Source: an uncultured beta proteobacterium
Lineage (GTDB): Bacteria > Pseudomonadota > Gammaproteobacteria > Burkholderiales > Burkholderiaceae_C
DNA: 11,745 nucleotides
Reading direction: 5' to 3'
Assembly: GCA_903859265.1 (NCBI GenBank)
Contig: CAIOLZ010000139.1
Span: 1 to 11,745 of the forward strand
The notes below the pieces were generated by a model. The model did no database searches, was not told the DNA's origin, and saw only the letters and a list, made by a program, of their open reading frames with translations. Positions 1 to 6,859 of the stretch are shown one piece after another. The translations under genes and the position numbers were made by a program. Positions within the stretch are counted from its first letter, which is position 1; every line of letters starts with the position of its first letter.

Positions 1-572
1 ACGCGACCGGCAATGAACTCTGGAAGAATGGTGACGGCACCCTGTGCTGGCGCAACAACGTCTGGACACCGGCAACTGCAGCTGCAGGTTGTGATGGCGC
101 GATTGCCCCAGTAGCTGCCAAGGCCGCTCCGGCCCCGGCTCCTGCACCGGCACCGGTTGTAGCTGCCCCGGCCCCGGCTCCTGCACCGGCTCCTATGGCT
201 GCTGCACCAGTGGCTTCCAAGGTTACTTACGCAGCTGATGCTTTCTTTGATTTTGACAAAGCCGTTTTGAAGCCTGAAGGCAAAGCCAAGCTGGACGATC
301 TGGTCAGCAAGGTCAAGAGCATCAGCCTGGAAGTAATCATTGCTGTGGGTCATACAGACTCCGTGGGTAAAGATGCATACAACCAGAAACTGTCGGTTGC
401 ACGTTCTGAAGCCGTGAAGGCCTACCTGGTGTCCAAAGGCATCGAAAAGAACCGTGTTTACACCGAAGGTAAGGGCGACAAGCAACCTGCAGCAGATAAC
501 AAAACTGCTGAAGGCCGTGCCAAAAACCGTCGCGTAGAAATCGAAGTGGTCGGTACGCGCGCTGCCAACTGA
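1..572 (+). CDS. ompA: OmpA-family outer membrane protein, 3' part (5' end outside window)
   Basis: The reading frame is open from base 3 back to the window edge, so this is the C-terminal part of a longer protein. In order it shows the end of the N-terminal region (NELWKNGDGTLCWRNN, with two Cys, C17 and C34 of the visible part, that could pair), an Ala-Pro linker, and an OmpA_C peptidoglycan-binding domain. That domain starts near FFDFDKAVLKPEGK and carries the family signature VGHTDSVGKDAYNQKLSVAR, followed by GKGDKQPAADN and AEGRAKNRRVEIEV. In this family the Asp and Arg of those segments bind diaminopimelate in peptidoglycan, so the protein should tie the outer membrane to the wall. Met at 195 lies inside the linker and is not the true start. 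A terminator follows 25 bases after the stop. The domain is certain; whether the missing N-terminus is a beta-barrel cannot be seen. Confidence 0.93.
   Translation, partial: ATGNELWKNGDGTLCWRNNVWTPATAAAGCDGAIAPVAAKAAPAPAPAPAPVVAAPAPAPAPAPMAAAPVASKVTYAADAFFDFDKAVLKPEGKAKLDDLVSKVKSISLEVIIAVGHTDSVGKDAYNQKLSVARSEAVKAYLVSKGIEKNRVYTEGKGDKQPAADNKTAEGRAKNRRVEIEVVGTRAAN
129..190 (+). repeat. 23-bp direct repeat coding for the Ala-Pro linker of OmpA
   Basis: A 23-base unit beginning CCGGCCCCGGCTCC occurs at 129-151 and again, identical, at 168-190, an offset of 39 bases (13 codons). It encodes PAPAPAPAP-type residues between the N-terminal part and the peptidoglycan-binding domain. The offset is a multiple of three, so gain or loss of a unit would keep the frame and only change linker length. 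Confidence 0.8.
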
Positions 573-597
573 TCCAACCTTACGGTTAATCAAAAGG

Positions 598-617
598 CCC
601 GCTTCGGCGGGTTTTTT
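598..617 (+). terminator. Rho-independent terminator of ompA
   Basis: CCCGC (598-602) and GCGGG (607-611) form a 5-bp GC stem closed by the very stable TTCG tetraloop, followed directly by six T (612-617). It lies 25 bases after the ompA stop and 18 bases before the ubiG start, so it should insulate the highly expressed porin gene from the operon downstream. Confidence 0.9.
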
Positions 618-635
618 GTTGTCCATAATTCAGCC

Positions 636-1349
636 ATGAACACACCTTTGAACGCCGATCCGGCCGAACTCGCAAAATTTTCAGATCTGGCGCACCGCTG
701 GTGGGATACCGAAAGCGAGTTTCGGCCGCTGCACCAGATCAACCCCTTGCGCCTCGACTGGATTGCCAAATTGGTCCGGCTTGATGGTGCAAAAACGGTG
801 GATATCGGCTGCGGCGGCGGAATTCTGACGGACGCCATGGCACGCAGGGGTGCAGACGCATTGGGTATTGATCTGTCGGTAAAAGCGCTTAAAGTTGCCC
901 AATTGCATGCATTGGAGGCGGCAACCCGGGGTGTTGCGTACCGGGAAATCAGTGCCGAGGCGTTGGCACTGGAGTCGCCGGGTGCTTTTGACGTGGTGAC
1001 CTGCATGGAAATGCTGGAACATGTGCCCGACCCGGCATCCGTGGTCCGGGCATGCTCGGTTTTGGTGAAGCCGGGGGGCTGGATATTCTTTTCAACGCTC
1101 AACCGCAATGCAAAGTCTTTTTTATTTGCCATCGTGGGGGCTGAATACGTGCTGAACTTGCTGCCAAGGGGCACCCATGAGTACGCAAAGATGATCCGTC
1201 CCAGCGAACTGCTTTCGTGGTGCCGAAGCAGTTCACTGCAATTGCGGCAAACCAAAGGCATGGAATACAACCCTTTGAGCAAGCGCTATTGGCTCAGTGA
1301 CAACACCAGTGTCAATTACCTTGTTGCGTTGCAGCGCCCGGCGGATTAA
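636..1349 (+). CDS. ubiG: UbiG, bifunctional ubiquinone-biosynthesis O-methyltransferase
   Basis: The 237-residue protein is close to the E. coli UbiG length of 240. It is a class I SAM-dependent methyltransferase: motif I VDIGCGGGIL (residues 55-64), acidic loop GIDLS, post-motif VVTCMEMLEHVPDP, and VKPGGWIFFSTLNRN. The family marks FSDLAHRWWDTESEFRPLHQINPLRLDWI near the N-terminus (quoted here in part: DLAHRWWD, LHQINPLR) and GTHEYAKMIRPSEL late in the protein are typical of UbiG. It catalyses both O-methylation steps of ubiquinone synthesis. The start follows the family N-terminus; no clear Shine-Dalgarno sequence precedes it. The stop lies 4 bases before the likely gph start, so the two are probably cotranscribed. 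Confidence 0.96.
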   Translation: MNTPLNADPAELAKFSDLAHRWWDTESEFRPLHQINPLRLDWIAKLVRLDGAKTVDIGCGGGILTDAMARRGADALGIDLSVKALKVAQLHALEAATRGVAYREISAEALALESPGAFDVVTCMEMLEHVPDPASVVRACSVLVKPGGWIFFSTLNRNAKSFLFAIVGAEYVLNLLPRGTHEYAKMIRPSELLSWCRSSSLQLRQTKGMEYNPLSKRYWLSDNTSVNYLVALQRPAD

Positions 1350-1353
1350 GGGC

Positions 1354-2025
1354 GTGCCGCAGTTTTCAAACGTCACTGCCGTACTTTTTGATCTGGACGG
1401 TACTCTGGTGGACAGCGCCCCGGACCTCGGGGCTGCTGCTGACCAGCTGCGAGTGGCGCGTGGCTTGCCGCCCTTGCCGCTTGCGCAATACCGCCCAATG
1501 GCCGGAGCAGGTGCCCGCGGCATGCTATCAGTCGCGTTTGGCATGGGGTCGGATGACCCGCAGTACGAAGCGCTGCGAGAAGAATTTTTTGTTGCTTACG
1601 AGCAGCGGCTGACCAGGAGTACGCTGGCCTTCGGTGGGGTGGCCGAGTTGCTTGCGGCAATTGTTGCGCGGGGATTGAAGTGGGGCGTGGTCACCAACAA
1701 GGCGGCCCGCTTTACCGAGCCGCTCACCCGGGCGATGCCCCTTTTTTCGGGTGCCGGTGCCATCATCAGCGGGGACACCACACCGTTTGCCAAGCCGCAC
1801 CCGGAACCGCTTTTTGAAGCGGCCCGCAGGCTTTCGGTGGCCCCCGCAGAATGCATGTATGTCGGGGATGACGAGCGCGACATTGTGGCCGGACTGGCTG
1901 CCGGTATGGTTACCGTGGCTGCGCGTTATGGCTACCTCGGCAAAAAGGCCGACACCGCTTTCTGGGGTGCGCACGCCCACATCGATGCGCCCTTGCAACT
2001 GCTGGACCATCTGCCGGCAGGTTGA
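1354..2025 (+). CDS. gph: Phosphoglycolate phosphatase (HAD superfamily)
   Basis: The 223-residue HAD hydrolase has motif I FDLDGTLVDS (nucleophile Asp13, acid/base Asp15), motif II VVTNK, motif III Lys in AKPHPEP and motif IV VGDDERD, which bind Mg2+ and phosphate. Length and helical cap order match Gph, which removes 2-phosphoglycolate formed during DNA repair or oxygenation side reactions. I chose GTG at 1354, which gives MPQFSNVTAVLFDLDGT, a usual HAD N-terminus. An in-frame ATG at 1297 would add 19 residues read through the end of ubiG and is unlikely. Placement right after ubiG is a common arrangement in this bacterial group. Related HAD phosphatases with other substrates cannot be wholly excluded. 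Confidence 0.9.
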   Translation: MPQFSNVTAVLFDLDGTLVDSAPDLGAAADQLRVARGLPPLPLAQYRPMAGAGARGMLSVAFGMGSDDPQYEALREEFFVAYEQRLTRSTLAFGGVAELLAAIVARGLKWGVVTNKAARFTEPLTRAMPLFSGAGAIISGDTTPFAKPHPEPLFEAARRLSVAPAECMYVGDDERDIVAGLAAGMVTVAARYGYLGKKADTAFWGAHAHIDAPLQLLDHLPAG

Positions 2026-2068
2026 ACGCCCGCCAGCCTAGGCACACCCGCACTGCGATACTTGCACC

Positions 2069-2812
2069 ATGCAGTTACAGGAAATTCTTTACTCGCAAGG
2101 GTTCGGTACGCGCCGCGTCTGTGCCGGGTTGATTCAGCAAGGGTTTGTGGCTGTTCAGGACCCCGCCGGAAGTGCCGGCTTTTCACTTTGTACCTTCGCG
2201 GCACAGGAGTTTGCGCCCCAAGGGTTGCGGTTTACGGTGCAGGGCGTCGAGTGGCCGTATTGTGAAAACGCCTATGTCCTGTTGAACAAGCCGACTGCGA
2301 CCGAGTGCTCTCAAAAGCCTTCCACCTACCCCAGTATTTACACTTTGTTGCCCTCGCCCCTGCGCATGCGGCCGCAAAAAGGCGCGGTGCAGGGGGTTCA
2401 GGCGGTCGGGCGACTCGATCAGGACACTACCGGGATGTTGCTGCTCACCGATGACGGCAAATTTATCCACCGTATGAGCTCACCCCGGCACCACGTAGCC
2501 AAGGTTTACGAGGTCACGCTCAAGCACCCTCTGGCCGACAATCAGATTCAAAAGCTGCTTGGCGGGGTGGTTCTCGATGACGACCCCAAACCGGTGCGGG
2601 CTTCAGCCTGCGAGGCCGTGGGCACGCTGCATTTGCGTTTGACTTTGACCCAGGGAAAGTACCACCAAGTCAAGCGCATGGTCGCAGCTGTAGGCAATCG
2701 GGTGGAAGCGCTGCATCGTTCGCAGATCGGTGGGCTCACTATGCCGACCGATCTTGCTCCCGGTCAGTGGCGCTGGCTGAGCGCCGCCGATCTGGCCCAA
2801 ATCGCGGCGTAA
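2069..2812 (+). CDS. rsuA: 16S rRNA pseudouridine(516) synthase RsuA
   Basis: The 247-residue protein has an N-terminal S4-like RNA-binding segment (about residues 1-45) and a RsuA/RluB/E/F-type catalytic domain. The catalytic motif is GRLDQDTTG, with Asp117 as the nucleophile. It is followed by LLLTDDGKFIHR, SSPRHHVAKVYEV, GKYHQVKRMVAAVGN and VEALHRSQIGGL. SPRHH, DLAPGQWRWL and the overall order match E. coli RsuA better than RluE or RluB as I recall them, and E. coli RsuA is 231 residues. The enzyme isomerises U516 in the small-subunit rRNA. The gene starts 43 bases after gph and has no strong ribosome binding site. The next gene begins 15 bases after its stop, which suggests one transcript. 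The family is certain; the exact target uridine is inferred. Confidence 0.88.
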   Translation: MQLQEILYSQGFGTRRVCAGLIQQGFVAVQDPAGSAGFSLCTFAAQEFAPQGLRFTVQGVEWPYCENAYVLLNKPTATECSQKPSTYPSIYTLLPSPLRMRPQKGAVQGVQAVGRLDQDTTGMLLLTDDGKFIHRMSSPRHHVAKVYEVTLKHPLADNQIQKLLGGVVLDDDPKPVRASACEAVGTLHLRLTLTQGKYHQVKRMVAAVGNRVEALHRSQIGGLTMPTDLAPGQWRWLSAADLAQIAA

Positions 2813-2827
2813 CGGATCGGTGGGGTT

Positions 2828-3676
2828 ATGCTTGGACGCATGCCCCTGATTCTTGATTCTTTCTGGCGCGCGGTTGCTTATTGTCTGCATCCCCGCGTCG
2901 TACTGTTGTCTCTGCTGCCGCTGTTGTTTCTGGTGGTGATCACGGCGGGTCTGGGCTATTTTTTTTGGGACGCAGTGCTCGACCAGGTACGCAATTGGCT
3001 CGACAGCTTTGCCATGTCTGCAACTTTGTGGAACTGGCTGGAGAACATGGGTGTCGCGCGCTTGAAAACGGTGGTTGCTCCGTTGCTGGTTATTTTTGCC
3101 GTCACGCCGCTGATCGTTGTGGTGTCGCTGCTGACGGTTGCGTGGTTCATGACGCCCGCGGTGGTCAAGCTGGTGGCAGCGAAACGGTTTCCGGATCTGC
3201 AACGTCTGCGGGGAGCCTCTTTTTTAGGCAGTGTTTTCTGGTCCTTGGGCTCCACGCTGGCTGCGTTACTTGCTTTGCTGGTGTCGATTCCTTTGTGGGC
3301 CATACCGCCTCTGGTGCTGGTATTGCCGCCACTGATCTGGGGTTGGTTAACCTACCGCGTGCTGGCATTTGACGCGCTGGCCGAACACGCTTCTGCGCAG
3401 GAGCGCCGGGTGGTATTTCGCAAACATCGGGTGGCCCTGTTTGCCATGGGCGTGGTGAGCGGTTTTCTGGGTGCGGCACCCAGTCTGGTGTGGGCGTCCG
3501 GCGCGCTGTTTGCCGCGGCCTTCGTGTTGCTGATGCCGGCTGCGATATGGATTTATACGCTGGTCTTTGCGTTTTCCGCGCTCTGGTACGCGCACTTTTG
3601 TCTGGCTGCCTTGCAATCGTTGCGGACCCATGCCGACGATTCCGGGCAACTGCTTATTTCACGGGATAAAAAATGA
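2828..3676 (+). CDS. EI24-domain (CysZ-like) integral membrane protein
   Basis: The 282-residue hydrophobic protein begins with the pattern LDSFWRAVAYCLHPRVV, typical of the betaproteobacterial EI24 family (same Pfam group as CysZ). Membrane segments are visible at about residues 23-47, 83-107, 137-180 (probably two spans) and 203-268 (two or more spans), and the C-terminus is polar. CysZ imports sulfate, but CysZ-like proteins of this subgroup have no proven substrate that I know of, so transport is only a guess. ATG 2828 has GGTGGGG just 2 bases upstream. ATG 2840 (MPLILDSFW) fits the usual family N-terminus equally well. It overlaps the next gene by ATGA, implying translational coupling. 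Confidence 0.82.
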   Translation: MLGRMPLILDSFWRAVAYCLHPRVVLLSLLPLLFLVVITAGLGYFFWDAVLDQVRNWLDSFAMSATLWNWLENMGVARLKTVVAPLLVIFAVTPLIVVVSLLTVAWFMTPAVVKLVAAKRFPDLQRLRGASFLGSVFWSLGSTLAALLALLVSIPLWAIPPLVLVLPPLIWGWLTYRVLAFDALAEHASAQERRVVFRKHRVALFAMGVVSGFLGAAPSLVWASGALFAAAFVLLMPAAIWIYTLVFAFSALWYAHFCLAALQSLRTHADDSGQLLISRDKK

Positions 3677-4482
3677 ATTTTGGGTTAGTCATCATTGGCG
3701 ATGAGATCTTGTCCGGCAAACGCGCCGACAAACATTTGCCGAAAGCAATCGAATTGTTGGCAGCGCGGGGGCTTCAAGTGGCCTACGCCGATTACGTCGG
3801 GGACGCGCCGCAGCGCATTACCGAGACGCTCAAGCGTGCCTTTGCATCCGGTGACACGGTGTTTTCCTTTGGCGGGATAGGTGCAACACCGGATGACCAT
3901 ACCCGCCAGTGTGCCGGTGCAGCACTGGGGCGGGAACTGGTGCTGCATCCGCAGGCGGAGAAACTGATCCGTCAGCGCATGCAGGATCTCGCACAGGAGC
4001 AAGGCGTTCCCTATGAGCGGGACCGTCCTGACAATGTGCACCGTTTGAACATGGGTGTATTCCCTGAGGGTGCCGAAATCATCCCCAATCCCTACAACAA
4101 GATTCCCGGCTTCAGTTGCCGCGGGCCGGGCGGCGGATCTGTCCATTTCGTGCCCGGGTTCCCGGTCATGGCCTGGCCCATGCTCGAATGGGTGCTCGAC
4201 ACCTACTACCGCGATCAATTTGTTGCGGGCGCATGGCAGGAGAACTCGGTCATTATTTTTGGCGCGATGGAAGCAAGCCTGACGCCGTTGATGGAACAGA
4301 TTGAGCGAGCCCACAGTGTCAAGGTGTTCAGTCTGCCCAGCGTTGACCACCCCGAGTACGGGCGGCACATCGAACTCGGCGTGAAGGGCGCACCGGAGCA
4401 TGTCGTGCAAGCCTATGCCGACCTGCTGTCCGGTCTGCGGAGGATGCAAGTACCAATGGGCCCCGAGATGGTGCGAAATTAG
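3673..4482 (+). CDS. CinA-type molybdopterin-binding domain protein (COG1058)
   Basis: The 269-residue protein holds a MoCF/MoaB-like domain: IIGDEILSGKRADKHL at the N-terminus and FSFGGIGATPDDHTRQC around residues 65-81, the equivalent of the family motif GGLGPTPDD. VHFVPGFPVMAWPMLEWVL around residues 157-175 corresponds to the LPGVP-type segment of CinA. It lacks the C-terminal PncC amidohydrolase domain of full CinA (about 400 residues), so it is the stand-alone form often annotated as competence/damage-inducible protein A. Its reaction is not settled, and involvement in competence is not implied. The start codon lies inside the stop of the membrane protein gene, so the two are translationally coupled. 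It ends the run of genes before the glnA control region. Confidence 0.87.
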   Translation: MNFGLVIIGDEILSGKRADKHLPKAIELLAARGLQVAYADYVGDAPQRITETLKRAFASGDTVFSFGGIGATPDDHTRQCAGAALGRELVLHPQAEKLIRQRMQDLAQEQGVPYERDRPDNVHRLNMGVFPEGAEIIPNPYNKIPGFSCRGPGGGSVHFVPGFPVMAWPMLEWVLDTYYRDQFVAGAWQENSVIIFGAMEASLTPLMEQIERAHSVKVFSLPSVDHPEYGRHIELGVKGAPEHVVQAYADLLSGLRRMQVPMGPEMVRN

Positions 4483-4486
4483 ATTG

Positions 4487-4503
4487 CGCATTTATTTGGT
4501 GCA
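4487..4503 (+). promoter_or_regulatory. Probable upstream NtrC-binding dyad of glnA
   Basis: CGCATTTATTTGGTGCA fits the NtrC pattern TGCAC-N7-GTGCA, with a perfect right half (TGGTGCA) and GCA in the left half. It closely resembles, from memory, one of the E. coli glnA sites. It sits about 185 bases upstream of the predicted start of transcription, only 5 bases after the preceding gene, and could act as an enhancer. A further lone half-site, TTGGTGCAT, lies at 4522-4530. Confidence 0.55.
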
Positions 4504-4610
4504 TTTTTTAATATCCCGAAATTGGTGCATGGCGCTTTGCCGGGCAGGCCCGGCGGTGCCGGCCCGTCGGGTAATCCAGATCGGCGGCGTTATCAAGGCA
4601 GAATAGCGGC

Positions 4611-4627
4611 CGCACCCCAAAGGTGTT
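4611..4627 (+). promoter_or_regulatory. Probable promoter-proximal NtrC-binding dyad of glnA
   Basis: CGCACCCCAAAGGTGTT has GCAC and GTG at the NtrC spacing (GCAC-N7-GTGY). It is centred about 60 bases upstream of the predicted start of transcription. A second half-site, TGGTGCA, follows at 4631-4637. Being close to the promoter it could be an activating site or a weaker modulating site; the sequence alone cannot tell. Confidence 0.5.
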
Positions 4628-4653
4628 TTATGGTGCAGAGTCCACTTTCAGGT

Positions 4654-4669
4654 TGGCACAAAAGCTGCA
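4654..4669 (+). promoter_or_regulatory. Sigma-54 (-24/-12) promoter of glnA
   Basis: TGGCAC AAAAG CTGCA matches the sigma-54 consensus TGGCAC-N5-TTGCA with one mismatch. The invariant GG (4655-4656) and GC (4667-4668) are at the required spacing, and a T precedes as in YTGGCAC. Transcription should start near 4680, about 44 bases before the glnA start codon. Presence of NtrC-type sites upstream, and of ntrBC further down, fits nitrogen-controlled glnA expression. Confidence 0.88.
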
Positions 4670-4712
4670 TTGAAACTGGGGCAAACCTTTTAACAACGTG
4701 CATTTTTGCAAT

Positions 4713-4717
4713 AGGAG
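4713..4717 (+). promoter_or_regulatory. Ribosome binding site of glnA
   Basis: AGGAG lies 6 bases before ATG 4724. It decides for this ATG over the adjacent in-frame TTG at 4721. Confidence 0.8.
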
Positions 4718-4723
4718 TATTTG

Positions 4724-6139
4724 ATGGCCAAGACCGTCGCAGATGTGATGAAGATGGTGAAAGAGAACGAAGTGAAGTTCGTTGACTTCCGTTTCACCGA
4801 TACCCGTGGAAAGGAGCAGCACGTGACGGTGCCGATCTCCGCCTTCAATGAAGAAAAGTTCTCAGGCGGTCACGCCTTCGATGGCTCTTCGATTTCCGGA
4901 TGGAAAGGTATCGAAGCATCTGACATGCTGCTCATGCCAGATTCGAATACTGCCAACATCGACCCTTTCTTTGAAGAAACCACGCTGTTTTTGCAGTGTG
5001 ATGTGGTCGAGCCCAGCGACGGCAAGGCCTATGACCGTGACCCGCGTTCCATCGCAAAGCGCGCAGAGGCCTACCTCAAAGCCTCGGGCATTGGCGACAC
5101 CGCCTATTTCGGTCCGGAACCGGAATTCTTCATTTTCGACGGCGTGCGCTGGTCCAATGAACCCGGCAAAGTCGGCTTCGAAATTGACGAATACGAAGCG
5201 CCCTGGAATTCGGGCAAAGTGCTCGAGGGTGGCAACCGTGGCCATCGTCCCACCGTTAAGGGCGGCTATTTCCCCGTGCCACCGGTGGACAGCACGCAGG
5301 ACATGCGCGCCGAGATGTCCCTGATTCTGGAATCGCTGGGTATCCCGGTGGAAGTGTTCCACCACGAAGTGGCTGGCGCAGGCCAAAACGAAATCGGCAC
5401 CAAATTCAGCACGCTGGTGGAGCGTGCGGACTGGACGCAAGTTCTGAAGTACGTCGTTTGGAATGTTGCAAACGCCTACGGCAAAACCGCGACGTTTATG
5501 CCAAAACCCTACGCTGGTGACAACGGCTCGGGCATGCACGTGCACCAATCGATCTGGAAAGACGGCAAAAACCTGTTTGCCGGCGACGGCTACGCAGGTC
5601 TTTCGGACTTCGCGCTGTACTACATCGGCGGCATCATCAAGCATGCGCGCGCTTTGAACGCCATTACCAACCCTGGAACCAACAGCTACAAGCGCCTGGT
5701 CCCGGGATTTGAAGCGCCGGTCAAGCTGGCCTACTCCTCGCGTAACCGCTCTGCATCGATCCGTATCCCGTTTGTGGCCAATCCCAAGGGTCGCCGCATC
5801 GAGGCACGTTTCCCGGATCCATCTGCCAACCCCTACCTTGCATTCTCTGCATTGATGATGGCTGGTCTCGATGGCGTGGAAAACAAGATCCATCCCGGTG
5901 AAGCTGCCACCAAGGACCTCTACCATCTGCCACCCGAGGAAGATGCAAAAGTGCCAACCGTTTGCCATAGCCTCGACCAGGCTTTGGAATACCTCGACAA
6001 GGGACGTTCGTTCCTGACCAAGGGCGGCGTGTTCAGTGACTCCATGATTGATGCTTACATCGAGTTGAAGATGGCTGAAGTAACGCGCTTCCGCATGGCG
6101 CCCCATCCGGTCGAATACGACATGTACTACTCGCTTTAA
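4724..6139 (+). CDS. glnA: Glutamine synthetase type I (GSI-beta)
   Basis: The 471-residue protein matches the usual bacterial GSI length (E. coli 469). It makes glutamine from glutamate, ammonia and ATP as a cytoplasmic dodecamer. Visible signatures: the beta-grasp N-domain with FDGSSISGWKGI, metal-site Glu in GPEPEFF (Glu132, Glu134), HHEVAGAGQNEIGTKF, GDNGSGMHVHQS (His272), PGTNSYKRLVPGFEAPV, SSRNRSASIRIP and RIEARFPDPSANPYLAFSALMMAG. KDLYHLPPEE keeps the adenylylation tyrosine (Tyr400; E. coli has DLYDLPPEE), so GlnE control is expected. Expression should come from the sigma-54 promoter just upstream, and a strong terminator follows 38 bases after the stop. Nothing in the protein looks unusual. 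Confidence 0.98.
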   Translation: MAKTVADVMKMVKENEVKFVDFRFTDTRGKEQHVTVPISAFNEEKFSGGHAFDGSSISGWKGIEASDMLLMPDSNTANIDPFFEETTLFLQCDVVEPSDGKAYDRDPRSIAKRAEAYLKASGIGDTAYFGPEPEFFIFDGVRWSNEPGKVGFEIDEYEAPWNSGKVLEGGNRGHRPTVKGGYFPVPPVDSTQDMRAEMSLILESLGIPVEVFHHEVAGAGQNEIGTKFSTLVERADWTQVLKYVVWNVANAYGKTATFMPKPYAGDNGSGMHVHQSIWKDGKNLFAGDGYAGLSDFALYYIGGIIKHARALNAITNPGTNSYKRLVPGFEAPVKLAYSSRNRSASIRIPFVANPKGRRIEARFPDPSANPYLAFSALMMAGLDGVENKIHPGEAATKDLYHLPPEEDAKVPTVCHSLDQALEYLDKGRSFLTKGGVFSDSMIDAYIELKMAEVTRFRMAPHPVEYDMYYSL

Positions 6140-6177
6140 TCCGCGAATGCCGGGCGATTTCGACCTGGCGAATGAAG

Positions 6178-6209
6178 AAGAGGACGGCTGTTACCGTCCT
6201 CTTTTTTTT
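6178..6209 (+). terminator. Rho-independent terminator of glnA
   Basis: AAGAGGACGG (6178-6187) pairs perfectly with CCGTCCTCTT (6194-6203) around a 6-base loop and runs into a T tract to 6209. This is strong enough to separate abundant glnA mRNA from the genes behind it. The rest of the gap to 6338 shows no convincing promoter: TAAGAT (6234-6239) and TTGACA (6310-6315) occur but lack well-placed partners. Confidence 0.92.
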
Positions 6210-6338
6210 GACCGGAACACGATTTCTGCGTTTTAAGATAGAGGGGAAAATCTCCGGCCTGTATGCAACGGCGGCATTTGCTGATTTCTGGCGCATACTG
6301 CCGCACTGTTTGACATAACACGTGACGACCTTCAACCC

Positions 6339-6815
6339 ATGAAATTTGTAATTTTGGTTTTACTGATCGCGATGTCGCTGGCGGCGCAGGCAGCGGACGA
6401 TCGCATTTACCGGTGCGGTAACGAGTACACCAACACGGTGTCAGAAGCGCAGGCCAAAAACTGCAAGCTCGTATCGGGTGGCAATGTCACCGTTATCCCG
6501 GCGACCAAGCCGGTAGTTAGGCCGGCCTCGGGTGCCCGTGTGGATGCCGCCGATCAGCGTGCGAAAGATTCCGACGCCCGACTGATTCTTGAATCCGAAT
6601 TGAAAAAGGCGCAGGCAAAGCAGGCTGAACTGTTAGCCGAATACAACAACGGCGAGCCTGAAAAGCTGGGTCCGGAAACGCGCAACCAGCAAAAGTATCT
6701 GGACCGTGTCGCGGAGTTGAAAGCGGCTATCGCGCGCAACCAAAGCGATATTGACGGTATCAAGCGGGAATTGAGCCGCCTTCCGAGCGCCGCCAGCAGC
6801 TCCGCGGCGAAGTAG
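6339..6815 (+). CDS. Exported small coiled-coil protein, DUF4124-like N-terminus, function unknown
   Basis: The 158-residue protein starts with a clear signal peptide (MKFVILVLLIAMSLAAQA, cleavage after residue 18, before ADD), with no lipobox, so the mature protein should be periplasmic. Mature residues 22-50 read IYRCGNEYTNT...AKNC; Cys26 and Cys42 could form a disulfide, and IYRC is like the start of DUF4124 domains (usually IYKW/IYRC..). Residues about 75-148 are charged, Leu/Ala/Glu/Lys-rich and helical, interrupted by NNGEPEKLGPETRNQ, and look like an antiparallel coiled coil. The tail is Ser/Ala-rich. It lies between the glnA terminator and ntrB, with ntrB starting 5 or 44 bases later, so it may be cotranscribed with ntrBC. 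I recall similar small genes between glnA and ntrB in related Comamonadaceae. The function is not known. Confidence 0.85.
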   Translation: MKFVILVLLIAMSLAAQAADDRIYRCGNEYTNTVSEAQAKNCKLVSGGNVTVIPATKPVVRPASGARVDAADQRAKDSDARLILESELKKAQAKQAELLAEYNNGEPEKLGPETRNQQKYLDRVAELKAAIARNQSDIDGIKRELSRLPSAASSSAAK

Positions 6816-6859
6816 GCCGCTTGAGCGTACCTGTGCCCGGGCTATCGGATAACAGTGCC

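Noticed and set aside
3685..4491. 268-codon open frame antisense to the CinA-type gene
   Set aside because: It has no motif and no start signal, and it fully overlaps a gene with clear family motifs and a coupled start.
4539..4554. GC hairpin GCCGGG/CCCGGC as terminator of the CinA-type gene
   Set aside because: No T tract follows, so an intrinsic terminator cannot be supported; noted only as a structure in the glnA control region.
4862..6106. 414-codon open frame antisense to glnA
   Set aside because: It is a codon-bias shadow of a certain glnA gene: no recognisable domain, no ribosome binding site, unlikely composition (His/Arg/Val/Cys-rich).
6276..6310. Second sigma-54-like site upstream of the exported protein gene (TGGCGC...)
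   Set aside because: The GC element is not at the invariant 12-base spacing from GG.
6310..6315. TTGACA as a -35 element for the exported protein gene
   Set aside because: The -10 position 17 bases later would coincide with the start codon region and has no TATAAT-like sequence.
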